NCBI GenBank assembly: GCA_903821335.1
Contig: CAIJKV010000049.1
Location: 1-34,806 of the forward strand
Direction: 5' to 3'
DNA: 34,806 nucleotides
Source of the DNA: an uncultured beta proteobacterium
GTDB lineage: Bacteria > Pseudomonadota > Gammaproteobacteria > Burkholderiales > Burkholderiaceae_B
Below are positions 14,745-23,767 of this stretch, one piece after another. Position numbers and translations under genes: made by a program. Within the stretch, counting starts at the first letter, position 1; each line of letters opens with the position of its first letter. The notes beneath the pieces were generated by a model. That model was not told the DNA's origin, ran no database searches, and was given only the letters and a program-made list of their open reading frames with translations.

Positions 14745-16865
14745 TCAGTCGTCGCTCAGTTCAAGCACTGCGTCGACTGCGTAGGCTCCCTCTCCTTCTG
14801 GCATGGCAAACACCGGGTTGAGGTCGATCGATTGCAACCGGGGGCCTGCGCTGACAGCAAACGCCGACAAGCGTGAAAGCATTTGCGCCAGTGCCGCGAT
14901 GTCAACGGGCTGACGGCCTCGTGCACCCAGCAGCAAGGGTGCGCCGCGGATTGAACGAATCATTTTTTCAGCCACATCTTCGCCGAACGGGCAACGGTGC
15001 AGGACCACATCCTGCAGTACCTCGACAAAGATGCCCCCGAGGCCGAACATGGCGATCGGACCAAAGACCGGGTCCCGATGAATACCCAAGATGCACTCCA
15101 CACCGCCCCGGAGTTGTTTGGCGACCAGCACGCCATCCAGTCTGGCGTGGGGTGCGGCGTTGCGACCACGCTCCATCAGCAGATCAAACCCCTCTTGCAC
15201 GCCTGCCTGATCCGAGACATTGAGCAGGACGCCGCCGATTTCAGATTTGTGCAGAATGTCGGGCGATACAATTTTCAAGACCACCGGATATCCCAACTCG
15301 CTTGCGGCGGCAATAGCGTCTTGGGCCGTCGTCACGACAGTTTCCGGCGCACTGGCGATACCGGCGGTTGACAGCAGTTTCTTGGCCTGCGCTTCGCTGG
15401 GCGTGTGTTGCGGCAGAATTACGACCGGGATGACCGGTGCGGGCAGGCGCGTGGGCATGGCGAAGGCGCGGCCAAACCGGCCCATCGCTTCGATCGCCAC
15501 GACGGCGCGACCGGGGTCTTCATAGACGGTAAAGCCATCCTGTTCGTATTGGCGGATCTGTTCGCGCGAGGCAAGGATGGACAGCACGAAAATGCATTCC
15601 GGGTGTTTGGCCCGCACGATTTTCAACTGCTCGCGCAGACGGGGCGCGATCGACGCGGCACCGCCGGTGTAGGTGAAGAAGCCCAGGATCGAGGTGTATC
15701 CACCTTCCTCGATCAGCGCCTCGGTAAAGGTGCTGACCAGCGACATTTCGTTGAGGTACTGAGCGGTGACGTCAACCGGATTTCGCGGTGCGGCAAAGGG
15801 TAGCAACTTCAGTAAGCGCGCTTGCGAGGCCTCTGGCATTTCAGGCATGGGCAGGCCGACGGCTTGCGCCGCGTCGGAGATGATCACCCCTGCACCGCCG
15901 CTGACAGTCATCACCCCGAGGGTGTTGTTGGCTGGAAAGACCCCACGGGTCGCCAGGCGCGCGATATCGAGCAGCTGCTCGGTGGAATCGACGCGCACCA
16001 CGCCCAGTTCGGCCAGCACGGCGTCGGTGACCTTGTCGTCGCCGGCGATTGAGGCGGTGTGCGACTGGGCCGCGGCGCTGCCGATCACGCTGCGCCCGAC
16101 TTTCATCATGATGACGGGCTTGCGGGCGCGTCGTGCGGCCTCAAGCGCGGCGATCAGGACTGGCGCTTGCTTGATCCCTTCGGAATACATCGCGATGACG
16201 TGCGTTTCTGGATCGTCGACCATCATTTGCAAAATATCGCCAACCGTCAGGTCGGCCTCGTTGCCTGTCATCACCAGCGCGGACAGGCCGATGTCATTGG
16301 CGGTCGCCACGGCCATCAGATGCGCGCCATAGGCACCTGACTGGCTGATGATGGCTACGTGCCCGGGTGTCGGAAAGCCCAGTTCGACGCCAGTGGCGAA
16401 CGAACCATAAAAATGTGTGCGCGGGTTGATCAGACCCAGCGAATTCGGTCCGATCAGGCGCATACCATGCGCATGTGCCACCGCGACCAGCTGTCGCTCC
16501 GCGGCGGCCCCTTCAGGCCCGGTTTCGGCAAAGCCCGAGCTAAACAGAATCGCGGCCGAGGTGCCGCGTTCAGCCAGTGCAGTCACCGATTCAAGCGCCA
16601 GGGAGGCCGGTACGATCACGATGGCCACATCGGGGGTTTCGGGCAAGGCCGCTACGGATGGATAGCTCGTCAGTCCCTGCACGGTTGAGCGGTTCGGATT
16701 GACCGGGTAGATCTTACCCTTGTAGCCCTGGCTCAGCATGTAGGAGATCGGACGGCCACCAATGCGCAACGGATCATCCGAGGCACCGATCACGGCGACA
16801 GATTGCGGGTTGAGCAGGCGGGCGAGACGGGTCGCGTCGTTCGGACGTGCGATAGGCTTGGACAT
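14745..16865 (-). CDS. Fused ADP/NDP-forming acyl-CoA synthetase (acetate--CoA ligase family)
   Basis: Single-chain acyl-CoA synthetase (NDP-forming) of 706 residues with both subunit types in the common alpha-beta order. The CoA-binding Rossmann domain occupies about 10-105 (SVAVIGASDDPLRIGG) and the succinyl-CoA-ligase-like domains about 150-460. A C-terminal ATP-grasp domain follows, about 480-700 (EAQAKKLL, LGYPVVLKIVSPDILHKSEIGGV). The phosphorylated histidine is probably H269 in QSHTASIAG. Such enzymes interconvert an acyl-CoA with acid plus ATP, and in soil proteobacteria often activate aromatic or branched acids. The start at 16865 lacks an obvious ribosome site. It lies 99 bases downstream of the second Bug gene on the same strand, suggesting a receptor plus activating-enzyme unit (inference). 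Confidence 0.9.
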   Translation of the reverse strand: MSKPIARPNDATRLARLLNPQSVAVIGASDDPLRIGGRPISYMLSQGYKGKIYPVNPNRSTVQGLTSYPSVAALPETPDVAIVIVPASLALESVTALAERGTSAAILFSSGFAETGPEGAAAERQLVAVAHAHGMRLIGPNSLGLINPRTHFYGSFATGVELGFPTPGHVAIISQSGAYGAHLMAVATANDIGLSALVMTGNEADLTVGDILQMMVDDPETHVIAMYSEGIKQAPVLIAALEAARRARKPVIMMKVGRSVIGSAAAQSHTASIAGDDKVTDAVLAELGVVRVDSTEQLLDIARLATRGVFPANNTLGVMTVSGGAGVIISDAAQAVGLPMPEMPEASQARLLKLLPFAAPRNPVDVTAQYLNEMSLVSTFTEALIEEGGYTSILGFFTYTGGAASIAPRLREQLKIVRAKHPECIFVLSILASREQIRQYEQDGFTVYEDPGRAVVAIEAMGRFGRAFAMPTRLPAPVIPVVILPQHTPSEAQAKKLLSTAGIASAPETVVTTAQDAIAAASELGYPVVLKIVSPDILHKSEIGGVLLNVSDQAGVQEGFDLLMERGRNAAPHARLDGVLVAKQLRGGVECILGIHRDPVFGPIAMFGLGGIFVEVLQDVVLHRCPFGEDVAEKMIRSIRGAPLLLGARGRQPVDIAALAQMLSRLSAFAVSAGPRLQSIDLNPVFAMPEGEGAYAVDAVLELSDD

Positions 16866-16964
16866 GGTGGAGAGTTGTTTCTAAAAACGATTGATTAAAG
16901 GTTCTGGCGCCATCGTGCTGAACAGTTTCGTGCGCGGTCTGAGGCGTGACACCGTCCAGGACGA

Positions 16965-17942
16965 TCAGTCTATCTTCGCACCGGAGTCCTGGACCACCTT
17001 TTTCCAGCGATCGATTTCAGTGCTGATCAGCATTCCGAATTCTGCGGGCGTGCCAGTCGTGACGTTAAAGCCCTGGCTGAGCATGCGGTCACGCATGTCG
17101 GGGCGGTTCATCGCCTTGGCGATCTCCGTGTTCAGCTTCGCGATGACTGCACTGGGGGTGCCTGCCGGGACCATCAGACCGTTCCAGACGATGACGTCAA
17201 AGCCTGGAATGCCTGCCTCGGAAACAGTGGGCACATCAGGAAGTGCGGCAGACCGCTCAAGCCCTGTCACGCCGATTGCCTTGAGTTTGCCTGACATCAC
17301 GTTGGGCATGCCCGAGAACATTAAATCCAGCACCAGGTCTGCATTGCCAGCCATCACGTCCGACATGGCAGGCGTGCTGCCCTTGTAGGGGATGTGGGTC
17401 ATCTTGACGCCGGCCGCCGCGTTCATGGCCTCGACTGCAAGATGCGTGGACGCCCCGTTGCCCGCGCTGCCATAGTTAAGCTGGCCGGGTTTGGCCCTCG
17501 CCAGTTCGAGTAGCTCCCGGACATTGTTGACGGGCAGTCTGGGGTTGACCATGACCAGTAGTGGCCCGCTGGTGAGTTGGGTGACAGGTTCGAGATTCTT
17601 GCGGATGTCATAAGTCAGCTTTGGGTAAAGCGAGGGCGCGATGGCCAGGCCCGTGGTCACCAGGATCAGCGTGTACCCGTCCGCTGTGGCGCGTGCCACG
17701 CTGGCGGTGCCGGTGTTGCCTGCGGCACCCGCCTGGTTTTCGACGAAGACGGTCTGGCCCAGTTGTTCGGTGAGCCGTGTCGACAGCAAGCGTGCCACGA
17801 CGTCGTTGGTTCCGCCAGGCGGATAAGGCACCACGATCTTGATCGTTTTGGTCGGGAACGTCTGTGCACAGACGGATGAGGCGATTCCAAGTGCGGCCAC
17901 GCTGGCGGCCGTGATCAACAGTAGGCGTCGAACTGGGTGCAT
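16965..17942 (-). CDS. Bug/TctC-family periplasmic substrate-binding protein, copy 2
   Basis: Second orphan receptor of the tripartite tricarboxylate (TctC/Bug) family, 325 residues. The signal peptide is about 1-26 with cut after SVCA. The mature N-terminus has FPTKTIKIVVPYPPGGTND, and PYKGSTPAMSDVMAG is the conserved ligand-pocket segment. It is clearly paralogous to the copy at 13668 but differs throughout, so not a recent duplication. A cysteine at residue 25 just before the cut site might suggest a lipobox, but the context does not fit one well. It is followed by the acyl-CoA synthetase and divergent from the dienelactone-hydrolase-like gene. Ligand unknown. Confidence 0.92.
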   Translation of the reverse strand: MHPVRRLLLITAASVAALGIASSVCAQTFPTKTIKIVVPYPPGGTNDVVARLLSTRLTEQLGQTVFVENQAGAAGNTGTASVARATADGYTLILVTTGLAIAPSLYPKLTYDIRKNLEPVTQLTSGPLLVMVNPRLPVNNVRELLELARAKPGQLNYGSAGNGASTHLAVEAMNAAAGVKMTHIPYKGSTPAMSDVMAGNADLVLDLMFSGMPNVMSGKLKAIGVTGLERSAALPDVPTVSEAGIPGFDVIVWNGLMVPAGTPSAVIAKLNTEIAKAMNRPDMRDRMLSQGFNVTTGTPAEFGMLISTEIDRWKKVVQDSGAKID

Positions 17943-18117
17943 GTTGGGTTGTCCCCCGGGTGTGCTTTTTGTTTGTCTGATTCCCGATATTACCGTGTGG
18001 TGATTGCTTTGCAGGGCAAAGGGGTGCCTCTATATTGGCGGATGCGGTGCGCCTGGAACGCTAGCATCCAGAGCGTCCATCGGATATAACGTCAAATCCA
18101 CCTTCAGGAGCCCGACC

Positions 18118-18993
18118 ATGAACAAGCCAAGTCCAGAGTTTGACAGCTTGCTGCCCCCGCTGACGCTGAACCGTCGCGGATTCTTGACAACCACTCTCGC
18201 CAGTGGCTTTACGCTTGCGGCGGGCCCGATCATGGCCCAGACCGTTATTACGACCGATAGCAAAGGGCTGACGGCGGGCGAAGTCAAGATCCCGGTCGCC
18301 GACGGATCGATTCCCGCCTACCGGGCGGCACCTGCCGGCAAGACGAATCTGCCGACCATCCTGGTCATCCAGGAAATCTTTGGCGTGCACGAGCACATCA
18401 AGGATGTTTGCCGACGGTTTGCCAAACTGGGATATCTCGCCATCGCGCCTGAACTCTACGCGCGTCAGGGCGACCCCTCCAAGTACACCGAGAACACCAA
18501 GCTGTTTGCTGAAATCGTCAACAAAGTGCCAGACGCCCAAGTCATGAGTGACCTGGACGCAACGGCTGCCTGGGCCGTGGCGAACGGCGGTGATCCCAAG
18601 CGACTGGGTATTACCGGGTTTTGCTGGGGTGGTCGTATCGTCTGGATGTATTCGGCGCATAACCCCGCGCTCAAGGCCGGCGTAGCCTGGTACGGGCGGG
18701 TGGTCGGCGACACCAATGCGATGCTCAAGGCGCAACCGATCGATGTCACCCTGATGATGAACGCACCCGTACTGGGGCTATATGGCGGCAAGGACGCTGG
18801 CATTCCGGTCAGCAGCCTCGACACCATGAAGGCAGCGCTGGCCAGGGGGTCGGCCGCGGCGCAAGCGTCGACCTTTGTTATTTATCCTGATGCCCCCCAC
18901 GCTTTTAACGCCGACTACCGGCCCAGTTACCACGCGGCCGCAGCGAAAGATGGCTGGAATCAGGCCCAGGCCTGGTTCAAGAAATATCTCTAA
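18118..18993 (+). CDS. Tat-exported dienelactone hydrolase family protein
   Basis: Alpha/beta hydrolase of the dienelactone hydrolase family, 291 residues, about 50 longer than cytoplasmic members because of an N-terminal export signal. Residues 18-23 (NRRGFL) followed by a hydrophobic stretch and PIMAQ form a twin-arginine signal with a cut near residue 40, so the enzyme is probably periplasmic. The catalytic triad is intact: C169 in GFCWGG, D226 in GGKDAG and H261 in APHAF; E86 in QEIFG is also conserved. The ATG at 18118 has a perfect AGGAG seven bases upstream, so the longer in-frame opening from 18004 is rejected. The stop overlaps the tail of the convergent GntR gene by four bases. Substrate unknown. 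Confidence 0.9.
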   Translation: MNKPSPEFDSLLPPLTLNRRGFLTTTLASGFTLAAGPIMAQTVITTDSKGLTAGEVKIPVADGSIPAYRAAPAGKTNLPTILVIQEIFGVHEHIKDVCRRFAKLGYLAIAPELYARQGDPSKYTENTKLFAEIVNKVPDAQVMSDLDATAAWAVANGGDPKRLGITGFCWGGRIVWMYSAHNPALKAGVAWYGRVVGDTNAMLKAQPIDVTLMMNAPVLGLYGGKDAGIPVSSLDTMKAALARGSAAAQASTFVIYPDAPHAFNADYRPSYHAAAAKDGWNQAQAWFKKYL

Positions 18994-19811
18994 GCGGCTG
19001 GCGGGTCAAACCTGAGCGACATCGAGTACTTCATTTTCTTGTACGGAAATGTCGTGATGGTGACCAGCATCAATGTTTCTTTTTCGCCGTAGTACTTGCG
19101 TGTGATGACAAACCCGGGGGTGCCGGGTTTGACCTTGAGTGCGCGGGCGGTCTCGCCCTTGATGGGTGTGGCTGAAAACTCCTGCTTGACCTCAAGGATG
19201 CGACGACTGAATTTTTGTTCAATCAGCAGCGACAACGGCAGCTTGACCTTGCCCACGTCGCTGCGCACCGCCGAGTAGTCTGGGTGAACATAGACCTCTG
19301 AGTGTGCGACAGGAGCGTTTTGCCCCTGTAGCAACTTGATGGCGATGATGCGCAACCATTCCGAACCGGCAGCGCAACTCAGCATTTCGGCGGTGCGCGC
19401 ACTGACCCGCACCATGCGCACCAGGTTGACTTGCAGCGTTGCGTGCGCAATGTACTGAAACAAATCGGCCAGCTTTGAAATCTGTTGCGTGTAGCGCGTC
19501 GTGGCCCGTGTGGTCTCGACCCGTGTGCCGACACCTGCGCGGCGTGAAACCATGCCGCTTTCCGCCAGCATGCGAACGGCCTCGCGCACGGTGTGACGGC
19601 TGGCATCGTACTGGCGGCAGAGTGCAAGCTCGGGTGGCAGCAACGCGCCGACCGGGTAGACGCCATCACGAATATTTTTGAGCAACGCCTGGTAGATCGC
19701 CTTGTAGCGCGGAGCGGCGGTATCGTCCGCGGGCAGATCGTCGCGCGTGTGCGGGTCGTCGTCCAGGTGGGTTTCCCCATCTGACGCGACGGCTTCAGTA
19801 TGTTTTTTCAT
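18990..19811 (-). CDS. GntR-family (HutC-type, UTRA) transcriptional regulator
   Basis: DNA-binding regulator of 273 residues. An acidic, probably disordered tail (1-34) precedes the winged helix-turn-helix (about 35-100; [16 protein letters not shown], then [17 protein letters not shown] as the recognition region). A UTRA ligand-binding domain spans about 120-265 ([24 protein letters not shown]). HutC-type regulators usually bind inverted repeats with GT...AC ends and release DNA on binding a pathway metabolite. It is divergent from the transporter/oxidase operon, and twin TGTCCGGACA palindromes lie in the shared 153-base gap; both facts make it the likely repressor of that operon. The ligand is probably the imported amine or its oxidation product (inference). 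Confidence 0.9.
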   Translation of the reverse strand: MKKHTEAVASDGETHLDDDPHTRDDLPADDTAAPRYKAIYQALLKNIRDGVYPVGALLPPELALCRQYDASRHTVREAVRMLAESGMVSRRAGVGTRVETTRATTRYTQQISKLADLFQYIAHATLQVNLVRMVRVSARTAEMLSCAAGSEWLRIIAIKLLQGQNAPVAHSEVYVHPDYSAVRSDVGKVKLPLSLLIEQKFSRRILEVKQEFSATPIKGETARALKVKPGTPGFVITRKYYGEKETLMLVTITTFPYKKMKYSMSLRFDPPAA

Positions 19812-19871
19812 CTTGGAATCGTCTCACACTCAACACGTTGGTCAAGGTTTTTCTTGTGGGACAAAAAACGA

Positions 19872-19899
19872 TTGACAATTTTTTGCCCGAGAGTAAAGT
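19872..19899 (+). promoter_or_regulatory. Probable sigma-70 promoter of the ABC importer/oxidase operon
   Basis: A perfect -35 TTGACA (19872-19877) is followed after 16 bases by TAAAGT (19894-19899), four of six matches to the -10 consensus. Transcription would start near 19906, inside the first TGTCCGGACA palindrome, an arrangement suited to repression. The -35 is strong; the -10 is only fair. Confidence 0.55.
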
Positions 19900-19900
19900 G

Positions 19901-19928
19901 AATGTCCGGACATTATATGTCCGGACAT
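19901..19928. promoter_or_regulatory. Twin palindromic operator, two TGTCCGGACA boxes
   Basis: Two perfect palindromes: AATGTCCGGACATT at 19901-19914 and ATGTCCGGACAT at 19917-19928, centres 15 bases apart. They begin two bases after the likely -10 box and sit between the divergent GntR regulator and the importer operon. GT...AC ends fit the operator style of HutC-type GntR proteins. A spacing of 1.5 helical turns would place two dimers on opposite faces of the DNA, allowing co-operative binding. I saw no further copy of the 10-base core while reading the window. Assignment to this regulator is inference from position. Confidence 0.8.
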
Positions 19929-19964
19929 TCAGTGCTGACAAAATTTTTCTGATCCGGAGAAAAC

Positions 19965-20996
19965 ATGAGCAAGCTTGTTGCAGTACTGGCGGCCAGCGCG
20001 GTGACGCTGGGTTTGGTGGCTAGCGCATCGGCCCAGCAAAAACTGGTCGTCGCGGGGTACGGTGGTTCCTTCGAAGACATTATGCGCAAGGACATCTTCC
20101 CGCCGTTTGAAAAAAAGCATGGCGTCAAGATTGACTTCGTTGCGGGCAACTCCACCAACACCATCGCGCGGCTGCAAGCTCAGAAGGGTAACCAGGAAAT
20201 CGACGTCGCCATTGTCGATGACGGCCCGATGTACCAGGCCATCGCGCTGGGGTTCTGTGCTCCGATCAAGGGGATGCCGGTGGACGACATCTATGCCACG
20301 GCACGTTATAAGGATGACAAGGCTGTCGGTCTGGGCATCGTCGCGACCGGCATTATGTACAACAAGAAGATTTTTGCCGAAAAAGGCTGGCCTGCGCCAA
20401 CTTCCTGGAAGGACCTCGCAGATCCCAAGTTCAAGCAACTGGTCGTGATCCCGCCGCTAAACAATACCTATGGCCTGCACGCGGTCATTGAGTTCGCCCG
20501 TGAAGGCGGTGGCGGCGAAAAGAATATCGATCCCGGCTTTAAGGCCTTCAAGGACAAGGTGGGTCCTAATGTGCTGGTCTATGAGCCCTCGCCAGGCAAG
20601 ATGACCGAGTTGTTCCAGAGTGGCCAGGCCGTCATTGGTGTCTGGGGCACGGGTCGCGTGAAATCCTTCGCTGACACGGGGTTCCCGGTAGGCTTCGTCT
20701 ACCCGACCGAGGGCGCCTATGCGTTGCTGTCCTCGGTTTGCCCGGTCGCCAAGCCGAATGCCTCGCCGCTTGCCCAGGAATTCGTCAATTACCTGCTGTC
20801 ACCAGAGATCCAGACCATTATGGGTTCTGCCTACGGCTATGGTCCGGTCAACAAGAAGGCCACAGCCAAGGATGACCCCAACGTGCCGTTGCCGATAGGC
20901 AAACGGGCTGCGGATCTGATCGTGGTCGACTGGGACACCATCAACAACAACCGCGACGCCTGGAATAAGCGCTGGACCCGCGAAATCGAACGTTGA
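19965..20996 (+). CDS. ABC transporter periplasmic substrate-binding protein, PotD-like (polyamine/opine type)
   Basis: Periplasmic receptor of 343 residues with a signal peptide cut after ASA23. The mature N-terminus (LVVAGYGGSFEDIMRK) and the following DFVAGNSTNTIARLQAQ resemble the spermidine/putrescine-type solute-binding proteins (SBP family 1), a group that also includes receptors for opines and other charged amine compounds. GGAG lies upstream of the ATG. It is the first gene of the operon after the twin operator and sits 39 bases before the ATPase. The downstream oxidase genes suggest that the cargo is a secondary amine, opine or modified amino acid, but the ligand cannot be read from the sequence. 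Confidence 0.88.
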   Translation: MSKLVAVLAASAVTLGLVASASAQQKLVVAGYGGSFEDIMRKDIFPPFEKKHGVKIDFVAGNSTNTIARLQAQKGNQEIDVAIVDDGPMYQAIALGFCAPIKGMPVDDIYATARYKDDKAVGLGIVATGIMYNKKIFAEKGWPAPTSWKDLADPKFKQLVVIPPLNNTYGLHAVIEFAREGGGGEKNIDPGFKAFKDKVGPNVLVYEPSPGKMTELFQSGQAVIGVWGTGRVKSFADTGFPVGFVYPTEGAYALLSSVCPVAKPNASPLAQEFVNYLLSPEIQTIMGSAYGYGPVNKKATAKDDPNVPLPIGKRAADLIVVDWDTINNNRDAWNKRWTREIER

Positions 20997-21035
20997 GCGT
21001 GGTGGGTGCGTTGCAATGATGTTGCCGGAGACACA

Positions 21036-22097
21036 ATGAGCTATCTCGTGCTGAATAATCTGACCAAACACTACGGTGCGATCCCTGCCGTTGATGGGCT
21101 GAATCTATCCATTCATCAAGGCGAGTTTGTTTCATTGCTCGGGCCGTCGGGCTGTGGCAAGACCACGACCCTGCAGATGATCGCAGGGTTTGTTGAACCA
21201 ACCTCTGGCGGCATTGTGCTCAATGGCAAGGAACTGAACAAGGTTCCCGCCAACAAACGCGGGCTGGGCATCGTCTTTCAGAACTATGCCCTGTTCCCGC
21301 ACATGACCGCCGCGCAAAACGTGGCCTTCGGCCTCGAAATGAAAGGGGTTGGCAAAGTGGAATGCGCCGACCGGGTCGCCGACACCCTCAAGCTCGTTGG
21401 CCTCGCCCATCTTGCAGACAGGTATCCCGCGCGCATGTCGGGTGGTCAGCAACAGCGCGTGGCGTTGGCGCGGGCACTGGTGATCAAGCCAAGCGTGCTC
21501 CTTCTCGATGAACCCTTATCGAACCTGGATGCAAAACTACGCGAAGAAATGCAGCTTGAACTGCGCAGCATCCAGCGCACCGTTGGCACGACCACTGTTC
21601 TGGTCACACACGACCAGACCGAAGCGCTGGCGTTGTCAGACCGGATCGTCGTCATGAATCAGGGTCGGGTCGAGCAGATCGCGGAACCCTACACTGCCTA
21701 CGAAGCGCCCGCTTCGGAATTTGTTGGCGGGTTCCTTGGCAAGGCCAACATCTTTACTGCCCAGCTCGCCCGGACAGCAGACGGGCAGCCGGCCGTGCGC
21801 ATCGCCCAGGCCCTCATCCGTCTGGATGGGTTATCGATTCCCGAGGGCAGCGTGCTGGTTCGCCCTGAAAAAATCATGTTTTCGCCACAGGATGCCGGCA
21901 CGTTGCCCGGCACGATGAAGACGCGGGTCTTCCAGGGCAACCACTGGTTGTGCCAGGTGCAGACCTCTGTCGGCGACGTGCTGGTCATCCGTCAGAATGA
22001 CGGGGTACCGGCACCGGACGAGGGGTCGCCGGTGCACTTGCGCTGGAATGCCCAGGACATGCGCGTGGTGGGGCCGGCGCGTCAGGCAGCCTGCTGA
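21036..22097 (+). CDS. ABC transporter ATP-binding protein, PotA-like
   Basis: Cytoplasmic ATPase of 353 residues with an N-terminal nucleotide-binding domain and a C-terminal TOBE region, as in PotA/FbpC. Walker A GPSGCGKTT is at 36-44, the signature MSGGQQQRVALARAL is canonical, and Walker B VLLLDEPLSNLD and the H-loop VTHDQTEA are present. The C-terminal part has VLVRPEKI, the usual TOBE segment. The ATG at 21036 follows CCGGAG and gives the normal N-terminus; the earlier in-frame opening at 21006 is not preferred. The stop overlaps the next start by one base (TGATG), so the permease is translationally coupled. Confidence 0.93.
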   Translation: MSYLVLNNLTKHYGAIPAVDGLNLSIHQGEFVSLLGPSGCGKTTTLQMIAGFVEPTSGGIVLNGKELNKVPANKRGLGIVFQNYALFPHMTAAQNVAFGLEMKGVGKVECADRVADTLKLVGLAHLADRYPARMSGGQQQRVALARALVIKPSVLLLDEPLSNLDAKLREEMQLELRSIQRTVGTTTVLVTHDQTEALALSDRIVVMNQGRVEQIAEPYTAYEAPASEFVGGFLGKANIFTAQLARTADGQPAVRIAQALIRLDGLSIPEGSVLVRPEKIMFSPQDAGTLPGTMKTRVFQGNHWLCQVQTSVGDVLVIRQNDGVPAPDEGSPVHLRWNAQDMRVVGPARQAAC

Positions 22098-22951
22098 TGA
22101 AGCCGTCTCAAGCACCCTGGCTGCTTAGTGCCCCGGCGCTGGTTCTCTATGCCACGTTCCTGGTGACACCCCTGGCCAGCGTCGTGCTGATCAGTTTTTT
22201 CAACTTTGAGTTTTATGGTGGCATTCAGCTGACCTTCACACTCAAGAACTACCTTGAAATCCTGTCCGATGGCTACTACTACGAAGTGTTCGCCCGTACC
22301 TTTGGCGTGGCGCTTGCCGTCACCATCGCCTGTGTGCTGATGGGGACTGCCGAAGCCTATGTGCTGTCGCGCATGCGCAATCCCTGGAAGGGCATTTTCC
22401 TGATGATCGTCCTGGGACCGCTGCTGATCTCGGTGGTCGTGCGCACACTCGGCTGGGCGCTTTTGTTCGGGTCAACGGGTTTGATCAGTAAGGCCTTGCA
22501 GGCGACCGGACTGGCCTCGGGTCCGGTGAGCCTGATGTACACCAATCTTGGGGTCGGCATCGCGCTGACGCATGTGATGGTGCCCTTTATGGTGATCTCG
22601 GTGTGGGCATCCCTGCAGCGCATCAACCCATCCACCGAAGCCGCAGCCTTGTCACTGGGTGCCAGCCAGTTCACCGTGATCCGCAGAGTGATCGTGCCCC
22701 AGGTCATGCCGGGCATCCTGTCGGGCTCCATCATGGTGTTTGCGATGTCCGCGAGCGCGTTCGCCACACCCGCCATCGTGGGCGGTCGTCGCCTCAAGAC
22801 CGTCGCGACCGCAGCCTACGATGAGTTTCTGAATACGCTGAACTGGCCGCTTGGGGCCGCGCTGGCCGTCATGCTGCTGATCGCGACGATGGTGGTCTTG
22901 CTGTCGGCCAATCGTCTGATTGAAAAGCGCTATGGCGCGGTATTCAACTGA
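22097..22951 (+). CDS. ABC transporter permease, PotB-like
   Basis: Inner-membrane permease, 284 residues, with about six hydrophobic segments starting at residue 10. The EAA-type cytoplasmic loop reads STEAAALSLGASQFTVIRRVIVPQVMPGI (about 176-204), the docking site for the ATPase. It is coupled to the upstream ATPase gene through a one-base overlap, and the partner permease begins 12 bases downstream. PotB-type permeases of the binding-protein-dependent family are typical partners of PotD-like receptors. Confidence 0.92.
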   Translation: MKPSQAPWLLSAPALVLYATFLVTPLASVVLISFFNFEFYGGIQLTFTLKNYLEILSDGYYYEVFARTFGVALAVTIACVLMGTAEAYVLSRMRNPWKGIFLMIVLGPLLISVVVRTLGWALLFGSTGLISKALQATGLASGPVSLMYTNLGVGIALTHVMVPFMVISVWASLQRINPSTEAAALSLGASQFTVIRRVIVPQVMPGILSGSIMVFAMSASAFATPAIVGGRRLKTVATAAYDEFLNTLNWPLGAALAVMLLIATMVVLLSANRLIEKRYGAVFN

Positions 22952-22963
22952 GGATGCCCTGAT

Positions 22964-23767
22964 ATGTTCCTGCGCAATGGTCCGATTGGTCTGGTTTTCC
23001 ACACGCTCTTCATCCTGTTCATTGTCGCGCCCATTGCGATGGTGTGTGCCGTGGCATTTACTGGCGATGGCTTTATCTCGCTGCCCGTCAACGGCTTGTC
23101 GCTACGCTGGTTCAAGGCGATTCTTGATCATCCGCGCTTCGTGGATGCCTTCACCTTCAGCCTGGGGCTGGGCGTGGTGTCCGCGACCTTCGCGATCGTG
23201 ATCGCCATTCCCAGTGCACTGGCGATTGCGCGGTTCCGGTTTCCAGGGCGCGAACCGCTGATGGCATTTTTCCTGTCACCGCTCATGATTCCGCATATCG
23301 TGCTGGGGTTGGCGTTCCTGAAATTCTTCACCTCGATCGGTGTGGCTGGCACCTATTTCGGGCTGGCGGTGGCGCACATTGTGGTGGTGATGCCCTACGC
23401 GCTCAGGCTGGTATTAGCCTCGGCAACGGGCCTTGATCCCTCGCTCGAGCGCGCAGCGCTTTCCCTGGGGGCCTCGACCTGGACAACCTTCCGGCGCATT
23501 GTGTTGCCCCTGATCATGCCAGGTGTCGTGAGCGGCTGGGTGATCGCCTTCATCACGAGTTTTGACGAATTGACGATGTCTATTTTTATCGCGTCGCCCT
23601 CGACGACGACCTTGCCGGTACGCATCTTCCTGCACATCGAGGACACGATCGACCCGCTGGTGACGGCGGTGTCCGCCGCGCTGATCTACATGACCATTAT
23701 CGCCATCTTCATTCTTGACCGGGCGGTTGGCCTTGAGAAATTATTTGTTGGAAAAGGACGCGCATGA
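22964..23767 (+). CDS. ABC transporter permease, PotC-like
   Basis: Second permease of the importer, 267 residues, with membrane segments throughout and the EAA loop LERAALSLGASTWTTFRRIVLPLIMPGV (about 160-187). Its size and order match PotC. The stop overlaps the ATG of the first oxidase subunit by four bases (ATGA), which ties transport and catabolism into one translational unit. With the receptor, ATPase and PotB-like protein the importer is complete. Confidence 0.92.
   Translation: MFLRNGPIGLVFHTLFILFIVAPIAMVCAVAFTGDGFISLPVNGLSLRWFKAILDHPRFVDAFTFSLGLGVVSATFAIVIAIPSALAIARFRFPGREPLMAFFLSPLMIPHIVLGLAFLKFFTSIGVAGTYFGLAVAHIVVVMPYALRLVLASATGLDPSLERAALSLGASTWTTFRRIVLPLIMPGVVSGWVIAFITSFDELTMSIFIASPSTTTLPVRIFLHIEDTIDPLVTAVSAALIYMTIIAIFILDRAVGLEKLFVGKGRA

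Noticed and set aside
15766-16332. 188-codon plus-strand open frame inside the NDP-forming synthetase
   Set aside because: Ser/Ala/Thr-rich shadow of the conserved CoA-ligase domain on the other strand.
17943-18117. Promoter for the Tat-exported hydrolase (TTTGCA at 18008 with TATATT at 18031)
   Set aside because: Spacing of 17 is right but the -35 match is only three of six, so I do not list it as a feature.
19862-19885. CAAAAAA/TTTTTTG inverted repeat flanking the -35 box of the importer operon
   Set aside because: Seven-base arms made of homopolymer runs are easily explained by AT-rich promoter composition; the CCGG palindromes are the better operator candidates.
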